50,705 bases of DNA from Candidatus Goldiibacteriota bacterium (lineage in GTDB: Bacteria; Oederibacteriota; PGYV01; DSYL01): contig JAGNJD010000013.1 in NCBI GenBank assembly GCA_018000835.1, positions 1-50,705 on the forward strand. The letters run 5' to 3'. Shown piece by piece: positions 36,201-44,585 of the stretch. The notes under the pieces were generated by a model. It did no database searches. It was not told where the DNA came from and saw only the letters and a program-made list of their open reading frames with translations. Position numbers and translations under genes: made by a program. Position 1 is the stretch's first letter; each line of letters begins with the position of its first letter.

Positions 36201-37287
36201 TGATGACGGATATTTACCAGACAATATTGCAGGCAGGATGACTATGAACTGGTATGGAATGAGTGAAAATGGTATAGCACAATCCATATCGGTTAGAGTG
36301 GAATCCGGCAGTGGCAATATGAGATTAGCATTATATAATGACGTGTCAGGGGAACCTGGAAGATTGCTTGTGGAATCAGCCTCAACAGCAGTAACAACAG
36401 GATGGAATGAAATAGACATAAATGACATAGCATTGGAAGCAGGCAAAGTATACTGGATAGCTATGCAGGCAGATAATACTTCAATTTACATAGGCCGGGA
36501 TGTAGGGTCAACGGGGGACGAGAGATATATTGCGTATCCATATAAACAGTTTCCGGAGATATCAATGATGATGAATCCATATAGTAATGACTGGGATATC
36601 CGTGTGAATTATTGTCCGTTTACCTGTCCGCCTACGCCTACATTTACTGCTACTAATACGCCCGTTGTAACTGCAACAGATACGCCTGTCGTTACGGCAA
36701 CGGATACTCCGGCCGGAACCCTGACAAATACTCCTACAATAACCATTACTTCTACTTCAACGGTTACTTTAATTATGACGTTTACGACTACCAGCACACA
36801 GATTTCAACGTCAACACAGACATTGACTTTAACGCCAACGTTATCCATGACGGAGACTCCTACTTTTACGTCAACTTTTACTCCAACGTGGACGTGGACA
36901 ACGACGCCAACCATAACAGAAACGTCAACTCCTGCAAATACAAACACGTATACGCAGACGTTTACGCCAACTCCGGAAGCAACAAAGGGGCAATTAGATA
37001 TAGAAGACATAATTGCATATCCAAATCCTGTAAAACCGGAAACAGGGACAACCATAAGATTTAAATTAACAAGAGGATGCAAAGTTAAATTTTTAATGTA
37101 TACTGCATCCATGCGACTGATAAGGGAAATAGATGCAGGGGATTGCCCGGCTGGATATAATACAAAAAAAGTAGGGACGGAATATTTAAACGGACTTGCA
37201 AATGGGACGTTTTATTACGTTATAATTGCAGATGACGGAAGTAAAAATAAAAAATCAAGAGCAGAAAAATTGATAATAATGAGATAA
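33229..37287 (+). CDS. Giant secreted multidomain protein with glycosidase-like N-terminal domain
   Basis: 1352 residues from the ATG at 33229 (GAAAGGTG before it; the GTG at 33220 lies in that site). Parts: signal peptide; a 430-residue barrel-like domain with [11 protein letters not shown] (Glu146, Asp148) and [12 protein letters not shown] (Asp259) as candidate catalytic regions; Thr/Pro linker (about 453-484); a carbohydrate-binding-like beta-sandwich (about 485-640); a long TNTPT-type linker (643-814); two homologous 155-residue jelly-roll-like domains (816-970 and 980-1134, each with CxCPA near the start and a YCP near the end); a third linker (1136-1252); and a C-terminal [19 protein letters not shown] domain ending in a [11 protein letters not shown] strand, as in FlgD/type IX-like anchoring domains. 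Likely polysaccharide degradation at the cell surface; enzyme family not established. Confidence 0.7.
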   Translation: MIKRLNLFLIFGLFFSTIIFAFGGTIPTGLPGTFGFGTIDKADSYAPSTPHFWKDGQGTTCWDYSYQYLTRGWTSWWTSGSQNWAGREIQYWEARGQIQVFTFYYNYGDRSWYQTASNMTTYFNDFKSLCQQINSYSTKRVIIHIEPDLIGFWRQANVNASASGTVQVGGSGFDETCDGVSINSLPNTLQGWSEALYRIRNQYAPGKAYLAHHFTHWASGTDLFVNSHTQNEANTYIDDMINYIKNIENGKAYDLFFIDPSDRDADWYFIKQGTSSRWTSSEHTYTNTRSWGKIGYIVDRISTNLARRGFFWQMPVGNTYFKTCNNSNNHFRDNSAQEFLPSTSANGSSGTPGDAYSSSDTTKGPGYWANLGIMGVLFGEGGYDEYADPHDMTHIRDWPNDGVTNPTTNTNGASGYNTWGQATSTVSDNDGGYLRAAVAKYCSTGKFVLPGGGSPNTPTRTRTSGPSPTNTPTFSVTPTATLTPYICSMMVYDGDTSGHRLSDGTATAGSPGTMTEVTGGVSGNGLRLVYTTPNYWQQHKWNPPSPGVNIQDNTTLRFEIKAVSGNPSGLVIVLNWTTGQKDISNYIVGGGSITTDWKSVVIPLADLIPGSAFTEINFVNTTNIDYSVMVDNIRLTGGACPTSTFTSAPYTPTWTRTRTQTVTSTRTNTPVITNTYTRTPTGTPTRTNTQAATNTYTATRTGTPTYTRTNTSIITNTFTRTGTPTRTNSPTASSTNSIVPSVSPTGTRTNTQIITNTFTGTSTFTITNTRTSTNTPNYSPTNTPTGTPPTSTSTPTVTNTIIPPTATFTNTVETPACDCPAWFGKKMAGNITFDISGYFNSCKYRLLEDGTINSITVNFASTGGGEARVALYADNAGTPGNLIVESASEVISNAGWHTFDIADTAITAGIYWLAVQTQSGVILRQDVIAASNEVYYPMSYGVFPAVAGAGYIADGAYDIYVDYCPLICPSPTEEVTPIISCSCPAVMGKQYDDGYLPDNIAGRMTMNWYGMSENGIAQSISVRVESGSGNMRLALYNDVSGEPGRLLVESASTAVTTGWNEIDINDIALEAGKVYWIAMQADNTSIYIGRDVGSTGDERYIAYPYKQFPEISMMMNPYSNDWDIRVNYCPFTCPPTPTFTATNTPVVTATDTPVVTATDTPAGTLTNTPTITITSTSTVTLIMTFTTTSTQISTSTQTLTLTPTLSMTETPTFTSTFTPTWTWTTTPTITETSTPANTNTYTQTFTPTPEATKGQLDIEDIIAYPNPVKPETGTTIRFKLTRGCKVKFLMYTASMRLIREIDAGDCPAGYNTKKVGTEYLNGLANGTFYYVIIADDGSKNKKSRAEKLIIMR

Positions 37288-37295
37288 AAGTCGTT

Positions 37296-37461
37296 TGGTA
37301 AATTTAATGGAAGGGTTGTTACATTTTTTCGTAATAAATTGTTTGCTTGCTTCCATCAGGTTTTAGTTTAACTGCTTTGCGCGGCTTGCGCAAACAACCT
37401 TTGTATTATATACTTGTCTCGCCGTAATGCCTGTCCTTCTTTCGTTTCCTAAAACTTATTG
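37296..37461 (+). repeat. Repeat family D, copy 2 (interrupted by element C)
   Basis: Matches 29264-29435, including the hairpin TTTGCGCggcttGCGCAAA (37376-37394), and ends cttattg at 37461, exactly where element C copy 2 begins. Confidence 0.85.
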
Positions 37462-37711
37462 GAACAGCATTCAGAAAACCCCAAACTTCAGTATGGGGGA
37501 ATAAAATATCTCAGTGAGATATTTTATGAATGCACACATTAAAAATGTTTTATCTACTTTGCCAGGAGGGTTCCAGGGTCGCAGCGGAATATCACTGGTA
37601 TTCCTCGTCCCCTGGTCAATCAATTAAATCCCGTAAAGATAATTTCCACGGGACAAATTGATTGAATTTTTTGTGGGAGCCTCGGGCTTTAGCCCGAAGG
37701 GGGTCCCACTG
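37462..37711 (+). mobile_element. Hairpin-rich non-autonomous element C, copy 2 (250 bp)
   Basis: Same ends as copy 1 (GAACAGCATTC ... GTCCCACTG) and again preceded by TTATTG. It carries two extra inserts. One is 28 bases within the left arm of the first palindrome, itself a hairpin (CCCCA-a-ACT...AGT-a-TGGGG). The other opens the TCAATCAA hairpin to give an outer TCAATCAATT/AATTGATTGA stem with an inner CCCGT/ACGGG stem. Between the copies the CCAGGG/CCCTGG stem differs by matched changes from CCAAGG/CCTTGG. Flanking DNA equals the uninterrupted sequence at 29435/29436. Confidence 0.78.
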
Positions 37712-37766
37712 CAATGAAATTCTCAAAAATACAATCAATCCTTCCATTATAATTGATGTCCAGTCG

Positions 37767-37955
37767 ATCAATGAATCTCATAAAAACGTAAACAAAGAAA
37801 AAACTAGGTAATGAATTAATATAAAATTGGAGGTTGCAGAATTGCTTTTTTCGGAATTGAAATGGGCTGATGGCTTTATGTAATCAGCCCATTTCAGACC
37901 TTCAAAATCAACCCTGCAACCTCCACGCCCCTCATCAAAAAGGCTCGAATGAATT
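37767..37955 (+). repeat. Long-hairpin repeat family A, copy 4 (compensated arms)
   Basis: Core hairpin GGAGGTTGCAG (37829-37839) to CTGCAACCTCC (37914-37924). Relative to other copies, one arm has C to A and the other G to T, preserving the pair. The apical loop is about 11 bases shorter, while the inner arms remain perfect. Confidence 0.9.
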
Positions 37956-38232
37956 CCTCTTTTGAAAAAGGGGGATGAAAGGGGATTTGATAAAATAAAA
38001 TCTCCCCTGGCCCCTCTTTTCCAAAGAGGGGAAATTACTTGTCTTATCTTCCCCCTTTGAAAAAGGGGGAAAGAGGGGGATTTGTTTTTTTCTTTTCCCC
38101 CTTTGTAAAAGGGGGACGAAGGGGGATTTGATAGAATAAAAATCTCCCCTGGCCCCTCTTTTCCCATTATTTTCATCCTTTTTAAATGTCCGCCATGTCT
38201 TTCCTCATTCCCGAGTTTTTCTTAGAAGTTAG
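37956..38232 (+). repeat. Repeat family B cluster plus tgtccgccatgtc segment
   Basis: At least three CCCC(C/T)TTT...AAAGGGGG type hairpins in a row (including CCCCTCTTTtccAAAGAGGGG at about 38021-38041 and CCCCCTTTgaaAAAGGGGG at about 38061-38079), then a CCCCTTTgtaaAAGGGG variant, and the aatgtccgccatgtctttcctcattc segment also found at 8886. The order A, B, this segment, promoter repeats that of the 8.2-8.96 kb region. The long minus-strand frame here is not credible. Confidence 0.8.
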
Positions 38233-38260
38233 TTGACAATAATTTTTTATCGGTTATAAT
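38233..38260 (+). promoter_or_regulatory. Promoter of the outer-membrane protein gene at 38294
   Basis: TTGACA (38233-38238) and TATAAT (38255-38260), spacer 16 bases. It begins where the repeat composite ends. Confidence 0.72.
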
Positions 38261-38293
38261 TTATATATAAAATAAAATAATACTGGAGGGCTT

Positions 38294-39757
38294 ATGAAAA
38301 AGATATATATATTATTCTTTATAGTTTGTCTTATTTCCCCCATTTATTCAGAAACAAAAATTACAATAAATGAATTTTCAGGCGGTAATCTTAATCTTTC
38401 CGTTAAATTTAATACTGATACGTTATATGGTGCCAGGGGAGACGGACTTAAAACAGGTGGCACCGTATCCACCCTTGATTTTATGCCGAGTTTTACGTCA
38501 AACAATCCTTCCTGCCTTGCTTTTATAAAAAAACCAATATTTTCAATGATGATAAGTCCGATAGAAATAAACGACGACATTTCAGAAGTTTTTATTGGAA
38601 AAACGTTTGACACCGAAATGCTAGATTCAATAAATGACAGTATTGAAGATGGAATTAATGATAACGAAGACATGAACGTTGCCCCGGGTGTGGAGACAAA
38701 AATCAAATCAATAAAAGCAGACCTTGCACAGGCAAACTCAATTCTTGGATTTGAAGGCATGTTACCGCTTGCCCAGAATCAGGCAGGAATCGCAATTGCA
38801 AGGGAAGAACGCATTTCAACCGAAATTGACCTGCTTCTTAACGGAATTAGTACTATGGTAAATTTAACCGACACGGACGATCCAGGATTTAACATGTTAT
38901 TGCGGGCAAACGTAGATGGGGCGGCAAATTTTAAAATAAAAAATATAGTTACGTCAGTTGGATTGGGCCGGCAACTTAATAAATTCTGGGGAATAGGCGC
39001 GGCGCTTGAGTATATTGATTCAAGATTTATATTAAACGGACAGGGAGATATAGATGCAATAGGGACGATAGCTTCTACGACTCTCGAATACAATACAAAC
39101 GAAAATAATAGTTTAAAACAGGAAATATCAGGTGAGTTATACTGCCAGAGATGGGCATTGAGATTTGGTTCGGCCGTCCATGCGCCAAATGACGTTGCGG
39201 AATTTGCGGTTGATTTTTCAATCCAGCCGGAACTTGCTTTCGCAGGAAACGTAGACGGCGTTTACAGGTCTCTTCCCAAAGACAGTAATGACATCATAAT
39301 TGATTTTTTATCGGGAATGCCGGAGACAGAGACGCACGCCGTTGAAAATACCAATGGGGATTTAAGAATTAAAATACCTTCATACATGAGAGCCATTCTT
39401 GCATGGAAACCGGGACCGGTTTTGTCTTTAAATTATACGAGATATTTTGATGCCTTTGAAGTTAAATATGAAACCAGTGACGTTTACGGCCATGCATTTC
39501 TGGATTTAAGGGATGCATTCAGGATTGGATTTAATTTTGAGTGGTTCCAGTTTGGCGGTGGCGTAATTCTTTCACATGAAGGTTATACAACTATTGACAA
39601 AAAGAAAGCAGAAATTGAATCTGGAAATACATGGTTTATAATTCCTCTGTTTTCGATTGGCGGAGGCATACCATTTGGCAGTTATGTAAGGGCAGAATAT
39701 GTTTTATTTGCATTCCCTATGCCTTTTTTAAAGATGGCTCTTACGGTGACGTTTTAA
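38294..39757 (+). CDS. Outer-membrane beta-barrel-like protein
   Basis: 487 residues, signal peptide KKIYILFFIVCLISPIYSE. The mature chain has many alternating strands (VDGAANFKIKNIVTSVGLGRQL, IRVSGELYCQRWALRFGSAVH-like, VLSLNYTRYFDAFEVKYE, RIGFNFEWFQFGGGVILS) and ends MALTVTF with a terminal Phe, as in outer-membrane barrels. Residues about 100-150 form a helical acidic insert. A conserved conjugal-transfer TraF-like barrel is one possibility, not established. CTGGAGG is the ribosome binding site. Probably its own transcript; 92 bases to the next gene. Confidence 0.6.
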   Translation: MKKIYILFFIVCLISPIYSETKITINEFSGGNLNLSVKFNTDTLYGARGDGLKTGGTVSTLDFMPSFTSNNPSCLAFIKKPIFSMMISPIEINDDISEVFIGKTFDTEMLDSINDSIEDGINDNEDMNVAPGVETKIKSIKADLAQANSILGFEGMLPLAQNQAGIAIAREERISTEIDLLLNGISTMVNLTDTDDPGFNMLLRANVDGAANFKIKNIVTSVGLGRQLNKFWGIGAALEYIDSRFILNGQGDIDAIGTIASTTLEYNTNENNSLKQEISGELYCQRWALRFGSAVHAPNDVAEFAVDFSIQPELAFAGNVDGVYRSLPKDSNDIIIDFLSGMPETETHAVENTNGDLRIKIPSYMRAILAWKPGPVLSLNYTRYFDAFEVKYETSDVYGHAFLDLRDAFRIGFNFEWFQFGGGVILSHEGYTTIDKKKAEIESGNTWFIIPLFSIGGGIPFGSYVRAEYVLFAFPMPFLKMALTVTF

Positions 39758-39849
39758 TAATACATTATATTATAGTTTGTTAGGAATTAAACGAAAGTAT
39801 TTTAAATATTAAAAATAAAATATTGGATAAAGAAAATCCAGGAGGAAAC

Positions 39850-42800
39850 ATGAAAAGATTAAAAATAATAATGAGTTTATTTTTTATGGGATTTATTATT
39901 GCAAATGGTGCATTTGCGACCGTCCCGCGCGTAACTTCATATTCAAAGCCTTTGCTTGAAATAAACAGCAATGCCGTAATAACGTGGGATGATGGGGCAG
40001 GAACACCTATTCCAAGTGGAACGATTCTTTATGGATATTCACACAATAATTATACAGGGACAATCGGACAGAACTCTCCTGGGACGGCTTCTTTTACTCC
40101 GCAATCAGTGGGAATGACCGGCGGGGTTTATTATTGCAGGGTTTCAGATAATGCGGATGGCGACTGGTCTGCTGAATTCAAATTGTTTGTTGATACTATT
40201 AATAATGTTACATATGTTTCTCCTTCCCAGAATGAATTGATTAATGATTTAACGCCTGACTTTGTATGGCAGCCGCTTGCCGGTGTTCCTTATTATACAA
40301 TCCTTGTCTGTGACGGTGCACCAACGATCGAAACAGGAGAAGGGTTGACGATAACTGCAAATGTTTTATGGGGAGCAATAACAAACCAGACGAACATAAA
40401 ATATGGCACTCCAGACCCATCTGGTTATTACAATAATTTAAACCCTCCGCCTCTTATGCAGGGATTTACTTATGCATGGCTTGTAATGAAAAATTACAGC
40501 GGTTCGCCTTCCATGAATTCAGACGACATTATAACCTTTAGAACGTTCAGGGTGAGCCCTATTGCTTCCTGCAACGCCCCGGTTTTGCTTTCTCCTGCAA
40601 ATGGTTCTTCTATGACAGATACCCCAACAGTTGTTTTATCATGGCAGGCAGCAACCGGAGCCAACAACTATAAAGTCGTTTTAAAAAGGGTTGAGACGGG
40701 CGGCATAGGGGCAAATGGGCATATAGAAGTTCCCGTGTGGAGCGAATATACTGCGTCAACAAACGTTACCGTTCCTGCCAACGTAGCATTTAATACAAAT
40801 ACGTATACATGGTATGTAATTGCACTTGATTCAACCGGGAAAGGAAAAAAGAGTGAAGTCCGGAGTTTTTATTATAAAAATACGCATGATGTAGGACTTG
40901 AACTTCATTTTGTAGAGAATGAGCCGACTGGAAAAACAAATGTGCCGGGTGCAATTGTTTTTATTGAAACGACCGGCGGCATAAAATTGAATAATTATCC
41001 ATTGGTTGGTAATAATAACGGTTGGTATTTTTATGACGTTCCTGCCGGCAATTATAACATGACCGTTAAAAAAGAAGGGTTTGATACCGGATTATTTTCT
41101 TTTACTGCAACACAGCCTGGCCCACTTAACCAGGAATTTACCCTTGTCAGAAGTTTATACAACATAAGCGGCATTGTGCACGACGATTCTGATAATCCAA
41201 TATCCGCGGCGCAGATAAACGCTGCTTTTTCAGGAACTACGGTTACTGCATCAACTGTAAGCCAGGCAGACGGAAGTTTCTCTTTTTCAGCAGGCAGGAC
41301 AAACGGCGACTGGCTTATTATTGCATCAAAATCAGGTTATAAAACTGCAACTGTGACTGCGAGCGTTTCACCGGGTGATTTTGATTTTATTTTGACTGAA
41401 CCTATAATTCTAACAAGAAACGTAAATACCTTATCCGGTAAGGTTACGAATGATTTCGCGGAAGGCATAAACGACGCAGAGGTAAAAGTAAGTGAGAACG
41501 GAAATCCGTCTAATTTTTACGTTACGTCCACAAATGCATCAGGCGATTATGTAATAAACCTTCCTGATGGTTCATGGGTAATTAATGTAACAAAATCAGG
41601 TTTTGTATCTCCGACATCATCTTACATTACTCTATCCGGCGGTCAGAATGCAGTTCGTAATTTTACCATGTCTTATCAGGCAAATCAGATTGCCGGCAAT
41701 GTTAAAGATAGTTCAAATTTGGCAATGCAAAACGTCCTTGTTCGTGCAGTCCCGGGTATAGGTTCGCCGGTAGAAACGTATACTGACTGGCTTGGAAATT
41801 ACGTATTAAGCGTAGGACCCGGGAATTACACGGTAAATGCAATTCAGTCAGGCTATGATTCAGATGGAGCAAAAAATGTCAGTTTTTCAGACGGTGGAGA
41901 AACTGCATCGGGTATTAATTTTATTATGACGCCTGGCACGGTGCCTGATAACGCAGATTTATACACTTTCGTTGATGACGGCACAAATCCCATTTCCGGC
42001 GTTTCAGTTTACATAGAAGGTAACGAACCAACAACGTCCGGCTATACTGCACTCGGCTTTACTGATACTTATGGCGGAGTAACGATTACCGGAATGAAAG
42101 CCGGTGGATATGACGTAACGATAACAAAAATCGGATATGATACAATTAATGATGTAGCGACCCTTATAAACGACGCTACGATAAATAAAACATATTCCAT
42201 GATTGCTGCAACGACGAGCGGGACCATAAGCGGCATTGTAACTGATGGCGTAAATCCCGTAAATGGCGCAACCGTTGAAATATACGAGCAGGTAAATCCT
42301 GACGTGCCTGTATATACCACTACGACAGGACCTGCCGGAACTTATTCGAGAAGTTTATCACCCGGCAGTTATGTCGTTAAGGCATATAAATCCGGATGTT
42401 CTTCCGCTCCAAATCAGATATACGTAACCCTTATTGGCGGTGGAACTAAAACGGCAAATTTTGTTATCCAGCAGGCGCAGGGTGGCGGTATAACAATAAC
42501 GGATGCAGGTTTTACGGTATATAACGAAAACATCGGCGGCCCTTATAAATTTAATGCATCATACGTTGATGGTCATGGTAAAATTATATATACAGATTTT
42601 ACGTGGTCTCTTAATCCACCGGAAGCAGGGACTATAAGTTCTGATGGAATTATGATACCAACCAGTGATTATATTGGTGAGGTAAGCATAATTGCAAGTG
42701 CAATGGGGCTTTCAGGCAGTAAAACGGTTCCGGTTTATCAGCGTCTGAATAATTCTTATGGCACCGTAAACGTCCGGGATTACAGAGGTTTTTCATTAAG

Positions 42801-43440
42801 CATTCCTGCAAATGCAGCAAGTACTTTAAATACGATTGATAAAATAACGCTTTATAAATATCAGCCGACTGCAGCAAGACAGTCGGTTGCAAACGCAAGG
42901 GTCATCGGCAGTATTTACAGATTAACGGATGGATTTATTTTTGATGTTCCGGTTACCCTGTCATTGCCTCTTATGGGCAGCAATTCATCTGACCTTGCAG
43001 TCGGGGTATGGAATTCTACTTCATTGAAATGGGATTTAATAGGCGGCACGATGACAGGCGGTAATATCAATGCATCAGTTTCACATTTCTCCGAATACGC
43101 AGTCATTACTGTTTTAAAGGAATTAGGACTTGGATATGCAAATTTAAATCCAAATCCTTTTTCACCGGCGCTCGGTGGATTAAAGATAAATTATTCGGTA
43201 AATTCAGACAAAGCAGGTTCAGTCAAAACGACCATAAAAATATATAACATGACCGGAAAAATAGTAGCAACCATCATAGATGGCGCTTTAAGGAAATCCG
43301 GCGGTGATTATACGGAAATCTGGGACGGCAGGGACGTACGCGGAAAAATGGCTAAAAACGGGAGATACATAGTCCAGATAGAGATAGAAGATACGGGAGG
43401 CAAAAAACAATTCCTGTATCCTGTTGTAATGGTAAAATAA
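39850..43440 (+). CDS. Large surface protein with carboxypeptidase-regulatory-like repeats and FlgD-like C-terminal domain
   Basis: 1196 residues from the ATG at 39850 (GGAGGAAAC before it). Signal peptide; a beta-sandwich and two fibronectin-type-III-like domains (about 25-340); about six CarboxypepD_reg-like units (about 350-880), each with G.V.d...npi..a.v......t.t...G.y...l..G.y.v...k.GY spacing; an Ig-like domain (WSLNPPEAGTISSDGIMI); a ZU5-like region (FSLSIPANAASTLNTIDKITLYK, SHFSEYAVI); and the C-terminal LNPNPFSPALGGLKINYSV...IYNMTGKIV...WDGRDVRGKMAKNGRYIVQIE domain, a FlgD-Ig/type IX-like sorting fold. The starting domain is followed by a PorV-like gene, so export to the surface is likely. 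Confidence 0.75.
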   Translation: MKRLKIIMSLFFMGFIIANGAFATVPRVTSYSKPLLEINSNAVITWDDGAGTPIPSGTILYGYSHNNYTGTIGQNSPGTASFTPQSVGMTGGVYYCRVSDNADGDWSAEFKLFVDTINNVTYVSPSQNELINDLTPDFVWQPLAGVPYYTILVCDGAPTIETGEGLTITANVLWGAITNQTNIKYGTPDPSGYYNNLNPPPLMQGFTYAWLVMKNYSGSPSMNSDDIITFRTFRVSPIASCNAPVLLSPANGSSMTDTPTVVLSWQAATGANNYKVVLKRVETGGIGANGHIEVPVWSEYTASTNVTVPANVAFNTNTYTWYVIALDSTGKGKKSEVRSFYYKNTHDVGLELHFVENEPTGKTNVPGAIVFIETTGGIKLNNYPLVGNNNGWYFYDVPAGNYNMTVKKEGFDTGLFSFTATQPGPLNQEFTLVRSLYNISGIVHDDSDNPISAAQINAAFSGTTVTASTVSQADGSFSFSAGRTNGDWLIIASKSGYKTATVTASVSPGDFDFILTEPIILTRNVNTLSGKVTNDFAEGINDAEVKVSENGNPSNFYVTSTNASGDYVINLPDGSWVINVTKSGFVSPTSSYITLSGGQNAVRNFTMSYQANQIAGNVKDSSNLAMQNVLVRAVPGIGSPVETYTDWLGNYVLSVGPGNYTVNAIQSGYDSDGAKNVSFSDGGETASGINFIMTPGTVPDNADLYTFVDDGTNPISGVSVYIEGNEPTTSGYTALGFTDTYGGVTITGMKAGGYDVTITKIGYDTINDVATLINDATINKTYSMIAATTSGTISGIVTDGVNPVNGATVEIYEQVNPDVPVYTTTTGPAGTYSRSLSPGSYVVKAYKSGCSSAPNQIYVTLIGGGTKTANFVIQQAQGGGITITDAGFTVYNENIGGPYKFNASYVDGHGKIIYTDFTWSLNPPEAGTISSDGIMIPTSDYIGEVSIIASAMGLSGSKTVPVYQRLNNSYGTVNVRDYRGFSLSIPANAASTLNTIDKITLYKYQPTAARQSVANARVIGSIYRLTDGFIFDVPVTLSLPLMGSNSSDLAVGVWNSTSLKWDLIGGTMTGGNINASVSHFSEYAVITVLKELGLGYANLNPNPFSPALGGLKINYSVNSDKAGSVKTTIKIYNMTGKIVATIIDGALRKSGGDYTEIWDGRDVRGKMAKNGRYIVQIEIEDTGGKKQFLYPVVMVK

Positions 43441-43488
43441 ATATAAAACAAGAATTTATTATTGGATAAATAAAATATACAGGAGGCA

Positions 43489-44421
43489 ATGATGAAGAAA
43501 TATTTAAATTTAATAATTGTCATAGTTTTTATTTCAAATACTATTTTTGCATCTGATGCCGTTTACAACGGCATTCCCGGTGCATTTGCAGACATTGGAC
43601 TTTCACGTCCTTCTGCATTGGCAGGGGCTTACGTTGCGGTTTGCGACGATGCAAGCGGGATTTTTTACAATCCGGCAGGACTTGCAACTTCTGAATACAA
43701 AGACATTACGTTTATGTATGCAAAACAAAAATTTCTGGTTCCTTATAATTACGGGGCTTTTATATGGCCGTTTAACAAACAAAGAGGCGTTGGTTTTGGA
43801 ATGATTGTATCAGGAGACCAGGTTTTACTTGAACAGACATACATGCTTTCGTATTCCGAAAATCTTAACTGGTTACTGGGGCGGATAATAAGCGGCATAT
43901 ACGTCGGAACGAATCTTAAATTTCATTTTGCAAATTTTGGATATAATGAGAGTGACGACCCCGACAAAGTCGGTGGGAGCGCATGGGGAATAGGCATGGA
44001 TTATGGATTATTATGGGAATTGCCGATGAACGTTAAATTTGGCGTTATGATAAAAGATGGTTTTTCATATTTAAAATGGGATACAATTCATAATCCCGAA
44101 TCAGTTACGGAAGGCGTTCCTTTAACATCTTCTTTTGGTTTTAGTTATAAGGTAAAAAATGCTTTGGTTTCAATAGCCCTTTCTGACCTTGATACGTTAA
44201 GATTAGGCGGCGAACTGACCTTGTTTGATTATATTGATTTACGTGCAGGCATTTTGCAGGAATTAACCGTGGAGTCATACAGGGAATACAGCGTCGGTCT
44301 TGGCATTGGTAGATTTGAGTTTGGCGCTAAAAAAGAGTATTCAATGAACCTTGATGCTGCTTTTGCATTTGAACGCCTTACGAATACGCTGAAAATACAG
44401 ACGAGTTTTAAGTTTAAATAA
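43489..44421 (+). CDS. PorV/PorQ-like outer-membrane protein (UPF0164 type)
   Basis: 310 residues. Signal peptide, then the typical entry of this family: GIPGAFADIGLSRPSALAGAYVAVCDDASGIFYNPAGLA, which I recognise from PorV/PorQ-family barrels, followed by repeating strands (FHFANFGYN, SIALSDLDTLRLGGEL, YSVGLGIGRFEFGAKKEYSM) and a C-terminal strand. PorV shuttles type IX cargo to the sorting complex in Bacteroidota; PorV-like proteins also occur in other diderm phyla. The gene sits 48 bases after a large protein with a type IX-like C-terminal domain. Its upstream 29 bases resemble those of that gene. Confidence 0.82.
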   Translation: MMKKYLNLIIVIVFISNTIFASDAVYNGIPGAFADIGLSRPSALAGAYVAVCDDASGIFYNPAGLATSEYKDITFMYAKQKFLVPYNYGAFIWPFNKQRGVGFGMIVSGDQVLLEQTYMLSYSENLNWLLGRIISGIYVGTNLKFHFANFGYNESDDPDKVGGSAWGIGMDYGLLWELPMNVKFGVMIKDGFSYLKWDTIHNPESVTEGVPLTSSFGFSYKVKNALVSIALSDLDTLRLGGELTLFDYIDLRAGILQELTVESYREYSVGLGIGRFEFGAKKEYSMNLDAAFAFERLTNTLKIQTSFKFK

Positions 44422-44567
44422 TAAACAAAAACTATTTTTTTTCGTCATTACAGAGAAAGTAACTACGATTTCTTTTTGTTGCCTGCAATGTCATTTAATA
44501 TGGTTTCTTAGTAACATAATGAAGTAATTTATCAGTATAAACAGTCAAACAATAAAATTAAGGAGGA

Positions 44568-44582
44568 ATAAAATTATTTTAT
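44568..44582 (+). repeat. Palindrome between ribosome binding site and start codon
   Basis: ATAAAATTATTTTAT, perfect about a central T, lies between AGGAGG (44561-44566) and the ATG at 44586. The ribosome binding site is 19 bases from the ATG, too far unless this palindrome folds out. Confidence 0.55.
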
Positions 44583-44585
44583 AAC

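Noticed and set aside
37956..38232. Possible CRISPR array from repeated CCCCCTTT units
   Set aside because: The units are palindromic, unequal in spacing and vary in sequence; there are no uniform spacers or cas genes.
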